Of a stretch of DNA of 5,393 nt, positions 5,189-5,393 are shown piece after piece (the first letter of the stretch is position 1; each line of letters begins with the position of its first letter). A program made the position numbers and the translations under genes. Origin of the DNA: Desulfatibacillaceae bacterium (GTDB lineage Bacteria > Desulfobacterota > Desulfobacteria > Desulfobacterales > Desulfatibacillaceae). Under the pieces are notes generated by a model that was not told the DNA's origin, did not search any database, and saw only the letters and a list, made by a program, of their open reading frames with translations. The DNA lies in assembly GCA_030018745.1 (NCBI GenBank), contig JASEHB010000198.1, forward strand, positions 1-5,393. Direction: 5' to 3'.

Positions 5189-5393
5189 ATGAATATAGTC
5201 AGACAACAGGCATCAATTCCTGAAACAAAAATGGACTATCAGCTTGTGGAAAGCCAGGAGGCCTTAAACGCCCTGGCAACAAGCTTAAACGGCATAAGGC
5301 GCATAGCCGGAGATCTGGAAGCGGATTCCATGTATCATTACAAGGAGAAGGTCTGCCTTCTTCAGCTTCAGGCCAATGGCAAGCACTTTGTCA
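5189..5393 (+). CDS. rnd: Ribonuclease D, N-terminal part (cut by window end)
   Basis: Only the first 68 codons are in the window. The translation reaches AGDLEADSMYHYKEKVCLLQ at about 40-59. This is the Exo I motif of DEDD-family 3'-5' exonucleases, with D42 and E44 as the first two metal-binding acids, in the form typical of RNase D. RNase D trims the 3' ends of tRNA precursors and other stable RNAs in the cytoplasm. The remaining Exo II, Exo III and HRDC regions would lie beyond the window, so other DEDD exonucleases are not fully excluded. The ATG at 5189 has AGGG overlapping the preceding stop codon. An in-frame ATG at 5231 has no ribosome site. The 6-nt gap to the antiporter gene suggests co-transcription. 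Confidence 0.85.
   Translation, partial: MNIVRQQASIPETKMDYQLVESQEALNALATSLNGIRRIAGDLEADSMYHYKEKVCLLQLQANGKHFV

Overview
The window looks like a chromosomal housekeeping region of a Gram-negative bacterium, most likely a member of the Desulfobacterota (the former Deltaproteobacteria). That placement is inference. It rests on the style of the YidC C-terminal half, on a YidC with a large periplasmic P1 domain, on a Jag protein with a very long charged linker, and on the moderate GC content. No database search was possible, so family or genus is left open.

Layout, right to left on the minus strand: rpmH (3689-3823), rnpA (3328-3684), yidD (3123-3350), yidC (1394-3064) and jag (65-1372). This is the conserved bacterial rpmH-rnpA-yidD-yidC-jag cluster, and it appears to be one transcription unit. 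rpmH and rnpA are 4 nt apart, yidD starts inside rnpA, and the later gaps are 58 and 21 nt. It supplies ribosomal protein L34, the protein subunit of RNase P, two factors for inner-membrane protein insertion (YidD and YidC) and the RNA-binding partner Jag. At the far left edge (6-45) is a strong hairpin whose T tract lies on the plus strand. It probably terminates a convergent gene outside the window and may also end this operon.

The divergent intergenic region (3824-4126, about 300 bp) holds no gene. It contains candidate sigma-70 promoters for rpmH, a perfect palindrome made of two back-to-back TTGACA hexamers, a second 7-bp inverted repeat, and a probable rpmH leader with several stem-loops.

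On the plus strand are a calcium/sodium antiporter of the CaCA family (4127-5182, GTG start behind a strong Shine-Dalgarno) and, 6 nt after its stop, the first 68 codons of ribonuclease D (5189 to the window end). These two probably form a second operon.

I found no mobile element, CRISPR array, toxin-antitoxin pair, defence gene or unrecognised gene. The window is essentially ordinary. The points worth a second look are regulatory or structural: the divergent promoter region, the structured rpmH leader, the rnpA/yidD overlap, and the long basic-then-acidic linker of Jag.
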